From Modestobacter lapidis (lineage in GTDB: Bacteria > Actinomycetota > Actinomycetes > Mycobacteriales > Geodermatophilaceae), in the NCBI GenBank assembly GCA_019779905.1, contig JABAKE010000016.1:1-64000 (forward strand): a stretch of 64,000 nucleotides of DNA, given 5' to 3'. Numbering within the stretch: the stretch's first letter is position 1; each line of letters starts with the position of its first letter. Position numbers and translations under genes: made by a program. The notes beneath the pieces were generated by a model. That model was given only the letters and a program-made list of their open reading frames with translations. It did no database searches and had not been told where the DNA came from. Of the stretch, positions 24,399 through 32,710 are shown one piece after another.

Positions 24399-25235
24399 CT
24401 ACTTGACGGTGTACCCGGCGTCGACCGGAAGGGTCACGCCGGTGATGTAGCGCGCCTCGTCGGAGACGAGGAACAGGATCGCGTTGGAGATGTCGACCGG
24501 CTCCAACCAGGGAACGGGCAGCGCGTTGGTCGAGGCGAAGATCGGCTCCGCCTTCTCCCGGCTGGGGGCCGGGTCGTCGGGTGCGAACAGCCCCCAGGTC
24601 TTCTCGTTCTGAATCATCACGGTGTCCACCCCGGTGGGGTGCACGGTGTTGACCCGGATGGAGTGCTGCGCGAACTCGTTGGCCAGGGTCCGCATGATGC
24701 CCACCACGCCGTGCTTGGCGGCGGTGTAGTGGACCGTGTTCGGCGTTCCCTTCAGGCCGGCCGTGGAGCTGGTGAGCACGACGGCCCCGCCGCGGCCGCC
24801 GTCGATCAGGTGCGGCAGCGCGACCTTGCAGGTGTTCCAGACGCCGGTCAGATTGATGTCGATCATCTCCCGCCAGGCGTCGTCGGTGACCTCGAGCGCC
24901 GGCTGGATCTCGAAGACCCCCGCATTGGCCAGCACGATGTCCAGCCGCCCGAGCTGGGCGACGCCGTCGTCCACCGCGGCCTTCAGCGCCGCGGGGTCGC
25001 GGACGTCGGCCTTGGTGGCGACGATCCGCCGGTCCAGCGCCTCGACCTGCCGGACGGTCTCGGCCAGGTCCTCCTCGGTGGCCGGTGGGTACATCTCGAT
25101 CGACGGCACCGGTCCGGCGATGTCGACGGCGATGATGTCGGCGCCCTCCTGTGCCAGCCGCAGCGCGTGGCTGCGGCCCTGGCTGCGGGCGGCACCGGTG
25201 ATGAACGCGACCTTGCCCTCGACCCGGCCGGCCAT
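24399..25235 (-). CDS. Mycofactocin-coupled SDR family oxidoreductase 1
   Basis: The 278-residue short-chain dehydrogenase has the family hallmark GAARSQGRSHALRLAQEGAD near residue 14 (cofactor-binding TGxxxxxG), NAG at the fourth strand, and catalytic Tyr-Lys in HYTAAKHG. Long inserts such as PPATEEDLAETVRQVEALDRRIV are typical of mycofactocin-associated SDRs, which hold NAD(H) tightly and pass electrons to mycofactocin. The alcohol substrate is unknown. Its ATG overlaps the last base of the preceding SDR's stop. It is last of the SDR run and is followed by a strong hairpin. Confidence 0.92.
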   Translation of the reverse strand: MAGRVEGKVAFITGAARSQGRSHALRLAQEGADIIAVDIAGPVPSIEMYPPATEEDLAETVRQVEALDRRIVATKADVRDPAALKAAVDDGVAQLGRLDIVLANAGVFEIQPALEVTDDAWREMIDINLTGVWNTCKVALPHLIDGGRGGAVVLTSSTAGLKGTPNTVHYTAAKHGVVGIMRTLANEFAQHSIRVNTVHPTGVDTVMIQNEKTWGLFAPDDPAPSREKAEPIFASTNALPVPWLEPVDISNAILFLVSDEARYITGVTLPVDAGYTVK

Positions 25236-26065
25236 CACTTGATCACCATCCCGGCGTCGACCGGCAGCTGGATGCCGGTGACATAGCGGCCGGAGTCGGA
25301 CACCAGGTAGAGGATCGCCTCGCTGACGTCCGCCGGCTCCACCCACGGGATCGGCAACGCGTTGAGGCTGACGAAGGTCTCCTGCACCTCGTCGAGGCCC
25401 GGGCTGTCGAGGTCCGGCCGGAAGTTCGCGTACGTCGGCTGGTTCTGAATCATGTCGGTGTCCACCTGGGTCGGGTGCACCGAGTTGACCCGGATACGGT
25501 TCGGCGCGAGCTCCAGGGCCAGCACCTTCACCAACCCGACGATGCCGTGCTTGGCCGCGGTGTAGTGCGCCAGTTTCTGGATGCCCTTGAGGCCTGCGGT
25601 CGAGCTGGTGATCACGATCGCGCCGCCCTCCTCGTTGGCCTTGAGGTGCGGGATCGCCGGCCGGACCGCTTTGAACTGGCCCGACAGGTTGGTGGCGATC
25701 ATGTCGTCCCACATCTCGTCGCTCATCTCCTCAGCCATCGAGAAGCTGAGGATCCCGGCGTTGGCCACGACGATGTCAAGCCGGCCGAGCTGGGCGACCC
25801 CGTCGTCCACGGCCTGCTTCACCGCCGCGCCATCGCGGACATCGGCCTGGGTCGCGACGATCCGCCGGTCCAGCGCCTCGATCTCCTGGACCGTCTGCGC
25901 CAGGTCGTCCGGTGTGGCCAGGTCGTAGGGCACGGTGCCCACCTGAGCGCACTGGTCGACCGCGATGATGTCCGCGCCCTCCCGCGCCAGGTGGACGGCG
26001 TGGCTGCGGCCCTGACCGCGTGCCGCGCCGGTGATGAACGCGACCTTTCCGTCGAGCTTTCCCAT
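25235..26065 (-). CDS. Mycofactocin-coupled SDR family oxidoreductase 2
   Basis: The 276-residue paralogue begins MGKLDGKVAFITGAARGQGRS. The active-site motif is HYTAAKHG, with DVRD and NAG at the usual places and a C-terminal TGIQLPVDAG. Relative to SDR1 it carries PDLDSPGLDEVQETF in the substrate loop, so specificity probably differs. It lies 101 bp after SDR3 and overlaps SDR1 by one base. The repeated gene structure indicates tandem duplication followed by divergence. Confidence 0.92.
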   Translation of the reverse strand: MGKLDGKVAFITGAARGQGRSHAVHLAREGADIIAVDQCAQVGTVPYDLATPDDLAQTVQEIEALDRRIVATQADVRDGAAVKQAVDDGVAQLGRLDIVVANAGILSFSMAEEMSDEMWDDMIATNLSGQFKAVRPAIPHLKANEEGGAIVITSSTAGLKGIQKLAHYTAAKHGIVGLVKVLALELAPNRIRVNSVHPTQVDTDMIQNQPTYANFRPDLDSPGLDEVQETFVSLNALPIPWVEPADVSEAILYLVSDSGRYVTGIQLPVDAGMVIK

Positions 26066-26166
26066 GAGAGGTCCTCTCAGTCGGGGTGCCGGCTCGCTCC
26101 GGGTCTGAGAGCTGCCGGCGGCCGTGCCCGCACAGCGGGGGCACACCCGCTGCGGGCGCACGGGAG

Positions 26167-27003
26167 CTACTGCGTGGTGGCACCGGCGTCCACCGGCAGC
26201 TGGATCCCGGTGACGTACCGGGCTGCGTCGCTGACCAGCCAGACGATCGCGTCGGTGATGTCCGCCGGCTCCACCCAGCGGACGGGGAGCGTGTTCAGCC
26301 CCTGGAACGGGTCGCCGACGTCGTCGCGGGTGGCCTCGCCCGGCTCCAGGTCCGGCCGGAACAGCGCGTACGTCGCCTCGTTGTGGATCATGCCGGTGTC
26401 GACCGACGTCGGGTGCACGGAGTTCACCCGGATGCCGTGCGGCGCCAGTTCCAGCGCCAGCACCTTGGTCAGCCCGACGACGCCGTGCTTGGCGGCGGTG
26501 TAGTGCGCCATGTGCTGGTTCGCCTTGAGGCCCTCGGTGGAGCTGGTGAGCACCATCGCGCCGCCGTCCGGGTTGGCCTTCAGGTGCGGGATCGCCGCCC
26601 GCGCGGTCCGGAAGACCCCGGAGAGGCAGGTGTCGATGACGTCGTCCCACATCTGTTCGGACAGCTCCTCGGCCGGGGAGTAGCTGGTCACGCCCGCGTT
26701 GGCCAGGACGATGTCCAGCCTGCCCAGCTGTGCGACCCCGTCGTCCAGCGCCCGCTGCACCGCCGCACCGTCGCGCACGTCGGTCTGGGTCGCCACCACC
26801 CGCCGGCCCAGCGCCTCGACCTGCCGCACCGTCTCGACCAGGTCGTCCGGCGTCGCCATGGGGTAGGGCACCGTGCCGATCTGGTCGCACAGGTCCACGG
26901 CGATGACGTCCGCGCCCTCCCGGGCCAGGCGCACGGCGTGGCTGCGGCCCTGACCGCGCGCCGCACCCGTCGTGAACACGACCTTTCCCTCGAGCGCGCC
27001 CGT
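26167..27003 (-). CDS. Mycofactocin-coupled SDR family oxidoreductase 3 (probable ACG start)
   Basis: The SDR has the GAARGQGRSHAVRLAREGAD cofactor loop, the active site HYTAAKHG and a C-terminal VTGIQLPVDAG. The first standard start codon in frame, GTG at 26979, would cut into the first beta strand (270 residues). An ACG at 27001-27003 instead gives GALEGKVVFTTGAARG, the normal family N-terminus and the same 278 residues as SDR1 and SDR4. GAGGG lies 7 nt upstream of it. The frame is also continuous with mftD, separated only by mftD's TGA at 27007-27009, so read-through would produce an MftD-SDR fusion. Confidence 0.82.
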   Translation of the reverse strand, partial: TGALEGKVVFTTGAARGQGRSHAVRLAREGADVIAVDLCDQIGTVPYPMATPDDLVETVRQVEALGRRVVATQTDVRDGAAVQRALDDGVAQLGRLDIVLANAGVTSYSPAEELSEQMWDDVIDTCLSGVFRTARAAIPHLKANPDGGAMVLTSSTEGLKANQHMAHYTAAKHGVVGLTKVLALELAPHGIRVNSVHPTSVDTGMIHNEATYALFRPDLEPGEATRDDVGDPFQGLNTLPVRWVEPADITDAIVWLVSDAARYVTGIQLPVDAGATTQ

Positions 27004-27006
27004 GGC

Positions 27007-28260
27007 TCAGCCCTCGGGGTGGGCCGTCGGCGGGGACTGCCGCGTCGTCGGATCGGCCGCCATCGCCAGGGCTGCCGGAGCCGGTTCGCCGGGGCCCCGG
27101 GTGAATCCCGCCGGGGCGATGACGTCGTCCGGGGTCAGGTCGTGCACCGAGGCGCGGCCGAGGCCGAGCAGCGCCTCGTCGATCCCGCTGCGCATGACCG
27201 ACAGCACGTTCTTCACGCCCTGCTCACCGTTCGCGGCCATCCCCCACAGGTAGGCGCGGCCGATCATGACGGCGCGGGCACCCAGGGCCACGGCCTTCAC
27301 CGCGTCGCCGCCGCGGCGGATGCCGCCGTCGAACAGGATCTCCAGCTGGTCGCCCACGGCCTCGACGATCGGCGGCAGCGAGCGGATCGAGCCGGGGGTG
27401 CCGTCGAGGTTGTTGCCCCCGTGGTTGGAGACGGAGATGGCGGCGGCGCCGATGTCGACGGACCGGCGGGCGTCGTCCACCCGGCTGACGCCCTTGATCA
27501 CGACGGGCAGGTCGACCTGGTCGACCAGCCAGGCCAGGTCCTCCCAGGTGGGCGGTGGGGTCTGCATCCACTTGCCGTAGGCCTCGAAGAAGCCCGGCGC
27601 CTCCTCGTCCCGGGCGCCGATGTTGGGCACACCCAGCTCGGGCAGCTGGCGGTGCTGCAGGTAGGTCGCCAGGTAGCGCGGCTTGCGGATCACCTCGGGG
27701 GCGAACTTCAGCATCGTCTTGAGGTCGAGCTTCTCCGGGATCGGCGGGCTGCCCCAGTCCCGGCGGGAGGCGAACGACCAGTCCAGGGTGAGGATGAACG
27801 CCTTCGCCCCGGCGGCCTTGCCCCGCTCGGCGCGGGCCAAGATGTCGTCCCGGGAGCCGACCCAGTAGGTCTGCAGGAAGGTCAACGGGTTGGCCTCGGC
27901 GACCTCCTCGATCGGCTTGCTGCCGAAGGCGGACAGCCCCATCGCGGTGCCCTCCGCTGCCGCGGCCCGGGCCACGGCGACCTCCCCCTCGGGGTGCACC
28001 GCCTGCACGCCGACCGGGGAGATCATCAGCGGCATCGAGATCTCGTGACCCAGCACGGTGGTCGACAGGTCGCGCTCACCGGGCAGGTCGGCGACCCGCG
28101 GGCGCCAGCCCAGCTCGTCGAAGGCCGCCACGTTGTCCGACAAGGTGAGCCCGCGCTCACTGGCGGCCAGCAGCGCCAGGTAGACCGACCGCGGGAGCCG
28201 CTTCTTCGCCCGCCACTGCGCCTCGTTGACGGTCTCGAACCAGTCCTTCGTACTGGCCAT
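27007..28260 (-). CDS. mftD: Premycofactocin synthase MftD (FMN-dependent)
   Basis: The 417-residue protein starts MASTKDWFETVNEAQ, a typical MftD N-terminus, and belongs to the L-lactate/glycolate oxidase family. FMN and active-site segments are ISPVGVQAVHPEGE, TLDWSF, VIKGV, SVSNHGGNNLDG and FDGGIRRGGDAVKAVALGARAVMIGR. In the pathway MftD deaminates the MftE product (AHDP) to give the redox-active premycofactocin. It is located between SDR4 and SDR3 rather than directly after mftC. Its stop codon is the only break in a frame shared with SDR3. Confidence 0.94.
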   Translation of the reverse strand: MASTKDWFETVNEAQWRAKKRLPRSVYLALLAASERGLTLSDNVAAFDELGWRPRVADLPGERDLSTTVLGHEISMPLMISPVGVQAVHPEGEVAVARAAAAEGTAMGLSAFGSKPIEEVAEANPLTFLQTYWVGSRDDILARAERGKAAGAKAFILTLDWSFASRRDWGSPPIPEKLDLKTMLKFAPEVIRKPRYLATYLQHRQLPELGVPNIGARDEEAPGFFEAYGKWMQTPPPTWEDLAWLVDQVDLPVVIKGVSRVDDARRSVDIGAAAISVSNHGGNNLDGTPGSIRSLPPIVEAVGDQLEILFDGGIRRGGDAVKAVALGARAVMIGRAYLWGMAANGEQGVKNVLSVMRSGIDEALLGLGRASVHDLTPDDVIAPAGFTRGPGEPAPAALAMAADPTTRQSPPTAHPEG

Positions 28261-28375
28261 GGTGCGCCTCTTCTCCTCGTTGGCGTGAGCACCGGTCCCG
28301 GCTCGCCACCGCGACCCTGCCCACGAGCTGTGGTGCGGACACCCGCCCCCCGTCACGTGCCGGCGGAGCCGGTCG

Positions 28376-29212
28376 TCACTTGGCGGTGAACCCGGCGTCG
28401 ACCGGCAGCGCCACCCCGGTCACGAAGCGGGCGTGGTCGCTGACCAGCCAGGCGATGGCGTTGCTGATGTCGACCGGCTCGACCGTCTCCACCGGCATGA
28501 GGTTCTCCAACGCGGCGGAGATGCCGGGGTTCGCCTCCATGTAGGCGTTCATCTCGTCGTTCTCGATCATCGGGGTGCTCACCCCGGTGGGGTGCACCGT
28601 GTTCACCCGGATGCGGTGCTGGGCCAGCCAGTTCGCGTAGGTCCGCATCAACCCGACCACGCCGTGCTTGGCGGCGGCGTAGCCGTCCATCCCGCCGCTG
28701 CCGTCGCCACCCCGGCCGGTGAGTCCCTGGGTGGAGCTGGTCAGCACGATCGCGCCGCCCTGCCCCTTGTCGATCATGCTGGGCACGGCGGCGTGCACGG
28801 TGTTGCGGACTCCGAAGAGATTGACCTCCACCACGTCGCGGAAGGCCTGCTCGTGATCGGGGTGGGGGTCGGAGTTCAGCTGCGGCGCGATGCCGGCGTT
28901 GGCCAGCACGATGTCGACCGCGCCGAGCTCGGCGATGCCGTCGTCGACCGCCGCCTGCAGGGCGGTCATGTCCCGGACGTCGGCCTGCCGCGTGACGATC
29001 CGCCGGTCGAGCGCCTCGACCTCCTCGGCGGTCTGCGCGAGGTCCTCCGGGGTGGCCATCGGGTAGGCCACCGAGCCGATCTGCGCACACAGGTCGACGG
29101 CGATGACGTCCGCGCCCTCCTGGGCGAGCCGGACGGCGTGGCTGCGTCCCTGCCCGCGGGCTGCGCCGGTGATGAAGGCGACCTTGCCCTCGAGGTTGCT
29201 GGTGAGTGCCAT
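28376..29212 (-). CDS. Mycofactocin-coupled SDR family oxidoreductase 4
   Basis: The 278-residue SDR has NLEGKVAFITGAARGQGRS at the N-terminus, YAAAKHG at the active site and TGVALPVDAG near the end. Compared with the other three it has a GRGGDGSGGMDG insert before the active-site Tyr and an acidic loop, PHPDHEQAFRD, so it is the most divergent of the set. It is preceded by AAGGA and lies 295 bp after mftC. The mftD gene follows 115 bp downstream. Confidence 0.92.
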   Translation of the reverse strand: MALTSNLEGKVAFITGAARGQGRSHAVRLAQEGADVIAVDLCAQIGSVAYPMATPEDLAQTAEEVEALDRRIVTRQADVRDMTALQAAVDDGIAELGAVDIVLANAGIAPQLNSDPHPDHEQAFRDVVEVNLFGVRNTVHAAVPSMIDKGQGGAIVLTSSTQGLTGRGGDGSGGMDGYAAAKHGVVGLMRTYANWLAQHRIRVNTVHPTGVSTPMIENDEMNAYMEANPGISAALENLMPVETVEPVDISNAIAWLVSDHARFVTGVALPVDAGFTAK

Positions 29213-29507
29213 GTCCTTCTCCTCTGACGACGTCGTCTCGGGATCCGGTCTCTCGCTCCTGTTCAGCGGGGATCGAACCTGCCCCGGTCGCGCCCGCGAC
29301 CGGAAGGCCTTCTCTCAGGCGCTCACCGACCGATGGCCTGCGACCAGACCTCGGCGGCGGTCCCGGACCACTCACCCGTGCTCGCCACGGGACTCCGTCC
29401 GGTCGGCGTCATCGAGCGGTGGGCTCAGCTCACGCCCTGTTCGATCACCTGCCCGGGTCCGCCGACCCCGACACCGGGGCCGGCGGACCGTCACACGGTC
29501 GCAAAGT
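29213..29507. promoter_or_regulatory. Gap between mftC and SDR4 with hairpins
   Basis: The mftC-proximal end holds two small inverted repeats, CCCCG/CGGGG at 29466-29479 and GACCG/CGGTC near 29486-29500, that could end the mftABC transcript. Near SDR4 there is an 8-bp stem, CCGGTCGC (29284-29291) with GCGACCGG (29296-29303). A perfect 12-bp palindrome, GACGACGTCGTC, lies at 29226-29237, just upstream of the SDR4 ribosome-binding site, and is a candidate operator. No gene is visible. Confidence 0.4.
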
Positions 29508-30737
29508 TCAGCGGACGTCCAGGCCGGCCAGCGGCGACTCGTCGCAGATCTTCGCCGGCGGCAGGCTGGGCATGCCCAGCAGCGTCGGCTGGCCACGGAC
29601 CGGACCCGTGTGGGAGTGGTCGATGTGGCTCCTGGGCGTCTCCAGCTCCAGGTCGCGGGCGGCCAGCGCGTTCTCGCCGTAGCCCTGCACGCACTCGGGG
29701 TCGGGCCCGTCGAGTGGCAGCCCGGTGAAGAACTTGGCCGCCATGCACCCGCCCCGGCAGGAGTCGAAGTGCTGGCACTTGGTGCACGCGCCGCCGGTCT
29801 GCGGGTTGCGCAGGTCGGTGAACAGCTCGCTGGTCTGCCAGACCCGCTGGAAGCCACCCTCGCTGCGCACGTTGCCGGCCAGGAAGTTCTCGTGGATGGC
29901 GAACGGGCAGGCGTAGACGTCACCGACCGGGTCGATCAGGCAGACGACCCGGCCCGCGCCGCACAGGTTCAGCCCCGGCAGGGCCTCGCCGAACGCGGAC
30001 AGGTGGAAGAACGAGTCGCCGGTGAGCACGTTGTCGCCGTTGGCCAGCAGCCAGGAGTAGAGCTCCTTCTGCTGGGCCATCGTGGGGTGCAGCTGGTCCC
30101 AGACGTCCGCCCCGCGGCCGGAGGGCCGCAACCGGGTGATCCGCAGCTGCGCACCGTAGGAGTCGGTGAGCGCCTTGAACTCGTCGAGCTGCCCGGCGTT
30201 CTCCCGGGTGACGACGACGGAGACCTTGAAGTCCTTCATCCCGGCCTCGGCCAGGTTCTCCAGCGCCCGGGTGGCGGTGGCGAAGGAGCCGGTGCCGCGG
30301 ACGGCGTCGTTGACCTCGGCCGTGGCGCCGTCCAGGGAGATCTGCACGTCGACGTAGTCGGTGCGGGCCAGCTGCTCGGCCCGGCGCTTGTCGAGCTTCA
30401 CGCCGTTGGTGGAAAACTTGACCCCGACGTCGTGGCCGATGGCGTAGTCGAGCAGGTGCCAGAAGTCGGGGCGGACGGTGGGCTCGCCGCCGCCGACGTT
30501 GACGTAGAAGACCTGCATCCGCTGCAGCTCGTCGATGACCGCCTCGGCCTCGGCGGTGGACAGCTCGCGGGGGTCGCGACGGCCGGAGGAGGACAGGCAG
30601 TGCACGCATGCGAGGTTGCAGGCGTAGGTGAGCTCCCAGGTCAGGCAGATGGGGGCGTCCAGGCCGTATTCGAACTGGTCGATGAGCCTGCCCCCAACGG
30701 GGCGCTGCGCGGGGCGGGAAGGCAGGACGGCGGTCAC
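29508..30737 (-). CDS. mftC: Mycofactocin radical SAM maturase MftC
   Basis: The 409-residue radical SAM-SPASM protein binds its [4Fe-4S]-SAM cluster through C40, C44 and C47 (ACNLACVHC). The GGEPTV motif and the long SPASM region follow, with CGAGRVVCLIDPVGDVYACPF and CTKCQHFDSCRGGC supplying auxiliary-cluster cysteines. It decarboxylates and crosslinks the C-terminal Val-Tyr of MftA with help from MftB. The GTG start overlaps the mftB stop by GTGA. Its tail (PPAKICDESPL) is typical of the family. Confidence 0.96.
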   Translation of the reverse strand: MTAVLPSRPAQRPVGGRLIDQFEYGLDAPICLTWELTYACNLACVHCLSSSGRRDPRELSTAEAEAVIDELQRMQVFYVNVGGGEPTVRPDFWHLLDYAIGHDVGVKFSTNGVKLDKRRAEQLARTDYVDVQISLDGATAEVNDAVRGTGSFATATRALENLAEAGMKDFKVSVVVTRENAGQLDEFKALTDSYGAQLRITRLRPSGRGADVWDQLHPTMAQQKELYSWLLANGDNVLTGDSFFHLSAFGEALPGLNLCGAGRVVCLIDPVGDVYACPFAIHENFLAGNVRSEGGFQRVWQTSELFTDLRNPQTGGACTKCQHFDSCRGGCMAAKFFTGLPLDGPDPECVQGYGENALAARDLELETPRSHIDHSHTGPVRGQPTLLGMPSLPPAKICDESPLAGLDVR

Positions 30738-31027
30738 GGCTTCCTCCGTTCGATCATCTGGGAGCGGGCGAGGGTGGCCAGCGCGGTGACGTACGCGCGG
30801 TGCTGCGTCTCGGGCACCTCGCAGGCGACCAGGGCGCTGGGCACGTCGGGGTGGTCCTGGAGCGCCTGCACGACGGCGACCAGCGGCATCGACTTCAGGA
30901 AGGACAGCTTCCGGTTGCCGAAGTGGTAGACCAGCGCCCCGAACGGCTCGGGGCGCAGTGCCACCGACGGCGACTTCCGCCAGGGCACGGAGGGGTCGAA
31001 GGGGATCTCGTCCCGGGGGATCGTCAC
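30734..31027 (-). CDS. mftB: Mycofactocin peptide chaperone MftB
   Basis: This RRE-type peptide chaperone delivers MftA to MftC. Recognisable are PFDPSVPWRKSPSVALRPEP and FGALVYHFGNRKLSFLKSMPL, followed by a C-terminal helical part ending MIERRKP. The start is uncertain. The GTG at 31025-31027 gives 97 residues, close to the usual size, but its GGAGGAG site is almost adjacent. A CTG at 31085-31087, overlapping the mftA stop as CTGA, would give 117 residues and couple translation to mftA. Confidence 0.92.
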   Translation of the reverse strand: MTIPRDEIPFDPSVPWRKSPSVALRPEPFGALVYHFGNRKLSFLKSMPLVAVVQALQDHPDVPSALVACEVPETQHRAYVTALATLARSQMIERRKP

Positions 31028-31083
31028 CTCCTCCGCGGCCGGCTCAGTGCCGGCCGCGGAGTCGGTGACCAGCGCGGTGTCGA

Positions 31084-31203
31084 TCAGTACACCCCGCACA
31101 TGCCGTCGATGGAGACCTCCTCCACGAGGGACTCCTCGACGAGGGCCTCCTCCGCGGGTGCGGTGGTCTCGACCTGGATGTCGTCCTGCGTCGTCTCGGG
31201 CAT
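31084..31203 (-). CDS. mftA: Mycofactocin precursor peptide MftA
   Basis: The 39-residue precursor has an acidic leader (repeated EEALVEESLVEE) and the invariant C-terminal core IDGMCGVY. MftC acts on the final Val-Tyr pair, and the modified dipeptide becomes mycofactocin. The ATG at 31201-31203 is preceded by GGAGG. It is the first gene of the minus-strand mftABC operon and is divergent from mftR. Confidence 0.97.
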   Translation of the reverse strand: MPETTQDDIQVETTAPAEEALVEESLVEEVSIDGMCGVY

Positions 31204-31250
31204 GGAACCTCCGGGTGAGCTGGATCACGGCCACTACCGGGAGGACGTTA

Positions 31251-31267
31251 GTGACACCGGGTGCCAC
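31251..31267. promoter_or_regulatory. Candidate MftR operator
   Basis: GTGACACCGGGTGCCAC is a 17-bp palindrome with one mismatched pair, located between the divergent mftA and mftR genes. On the minus strand a TAACGT that could be a -10 box (31244-31249) sits right beside it, about 40 bp from the mftA start, so a bound regulator would block that promoter. TetR-family regulators commonly use such sites in divergent intergenic regions. Confidence 0.55.
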
Positions 31268-31336
31268 GGGCAAGCGCGAGAAGGTCCAGTTCGTGTCGGC
31301 GGTCGGCCGAGGCCGGGGAGGGGGGATGATCAGGTT

Positions 31337-31951
31337 GTGACCGTCCTCGCCGACCCCCGGGGGGACACCCGCGGGGACACCCGCCTGCGGATCGAGCAGG
31401 CGGCGCTGGATCTCTTCACCCGCCAGGGGTTCGACGACGTGACCACCGACCAGGTGGCCGACGCCGCGGGCATCAGCCGGCGCACGTACTTCCGCCACTT
31501 CGCCACCAAGGCCGATGCCGTGTGGGGCGACTTCGCCGCCCACGTCGACCGGCTGGGGCAGCTGCTGGCCGCGACCGCCGGCGAGCAGCCGGTGCTCAAC
31601 TCGATCTGCGCGGCCTACGTCCAGGTCAACGACTACGCCGACGCCGACCTGCCGATGCTGCGCCAGCGGCTGCGGCTCATCCTCGGCGAGCCGGCCCTGC
31701 AGGCGCACTCCCAGGTGCGCTACAACGGCGTGGACCAGGTGGTGGCCGAGCACGTCGCGCGGCGTACCGGTGCCGCGCCGGGCTCACTGGTCCCGCGGCT
31801 GGTGGCCACCAGTACCCGGGCGGCCGCGACGACGGCGTTCGAGGTGTGGCTGGCCGACGGGCGGCTGCCGCTGGCCCAGTCGCTGCACGACGCGTTCGAG
31901 GAACTGGCCGGCGGCTTCCCGACGCTCCGGGTCGCCGGCCGGGTGGGCTGA
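31337..31951 (+). CDS. mftR: Mycofactocin TetR-family regulator MftR
   Basis: The 204-residue TetR regulator starts at a GTG. Its helix-turn-helix is VTTDQVADAAGISRRTYFRHFATKADAVW (residues ~35-63 in parts), with LRIEQAALDLFTRQGF in front. The C-terminal ligand domain is divergent. MftR in mycobacteria represses mft genes and responds to long-chain acyl-CoA. The divergent placement 133 bp from mftA, with a palindrome between, supports the same role here. Confidence 0.93.
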   Translation: MTVLADPRGDTRGDTRLRIEQAALDLFTRQGFDDVTTDQVADAAGISRRTYFRHFATKADAVWGDFAAHVDRLGQLLAATAGEQPVLNSICAAYVQVNDYADADLPMLRQRLRLILGEPALQAHSQVRYNGVDQVVAEHVARRTGAAPGSLVPRLVATSTRAAATTAFEVWLADGRLPLAQSLHDAFEELAGGFPTLRVAGRVG

Positions 31952-32021
31952 CCGCCCGCGTCCGGGCCCCGGCCCGACCACGCGAGGCGACCCGCGTGGT
32001 CGGGGCCGGCGACCGCGGCGG

Positions 32022-32567
32022 TCAGTTCTTCTTCTGCGCCATCCCGAGGGCCACCTCGGACGGGCGCTGCTGCTCACCGGCGTAGGAGCTGACGACGATC
32101 AGCGCGCCGGTCAGCGCGGGCACGACCCACTGCAGGTCGTCGAGCTGCTGCTGCGCCAGGGCGATGTCGGCGCGGGCCCGCTTCGAGGGCTTGGTGCCCT
32201 TCCTGGACGGGGTGGCGCCGCCCTGGGAGACCCGCTGCCCCAGCACCCGGCTGTAGGCGGTGACCCCGAGCGCGGCGACGGTGAGCAGGGACTTGAGCGT
32301 CGACATGCCGGCGACGCCCTGCTGCTCGGCCACCCGGCGCTTGTTGGCGCCCAGCTGACCGATGCTGCCGACGAGGTGGGCTCCGATCGCGGCGGCGTTG
32401 ACGGGGGTCCACCGGTCCCAGCCGGCGTTGGCGACCGCGCCGGTGGCCGACGCCGTGCCGGCCTCGCCCGAGGCCGGGTTGAGCGCCACGGCGTTGGCGA
32501 GCGTGCCGCCGAACCAGGCCGCGAGGCCGACGTCGTGCAGGGAACGGGACAGGGTGTTGCGGGCCAT
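32022..32567 (-). CDS. Small membrane protein of unknown function
   Basis: The 181-residue protein starts MARNTLSRSLHDVGLAAWFGG. Four hydrophobic segments are visible at about residues 10-30, 55-75, 85-105 and 145-165, with a basic stretch (PSRKGTKPSKRARAD) before the last. I do not recognise the family. It converges with mftR (70 bp apart) and is transcribed alone. Confidence 0.68.
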   Translation of the reverse strand: MARNTLSRSLHDVGLAAWFGGTLANAVALNPASGEAGTASATGAVANAGWDRWTPVNAAAIGAHLVGSIGQLGANKRRVAEQQGVAGMSTLKSLLTVAALGVTAYSRVLGQRVSQGGATPSRKGTKPSKRARADIALAQQQLDDLQWVVPALTGALIVVSSYAGEQQRPSEVALGMAQKKN

Positions 32568-32710
32568 GAGTGCGCTCCTCGAGGAGGTGGAAGGGAGGGG
32601 GACGGGTGCCTCAGCGGCCGAGCAGCCCGCCCAACCCGCCGGTACCCAGCCGTCCCGGATCAACTCCTCGCCGACCGAGCGTCGTGGGCCGACCCCGGGA
32701 AAGCGCCGTC

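Noticed and set aside
20381-24406. A 4-kb open reading frame on the plus strand
   Set aside because: It runs antisense through the GGDEF-EAL, VWA and MoxR genes, is rich in Gly, Arg, Gln and His, and has no domain. Long antisense frames are expected when third codon positions are almost all G or C.
24399-29212. The four SDR genes as misassembly duplicates
   Set aside because: Their protein sequences differ throughout, including substrate loops and spacers, so they are real diverged paralogues, not collapsed or duplicated contigs.
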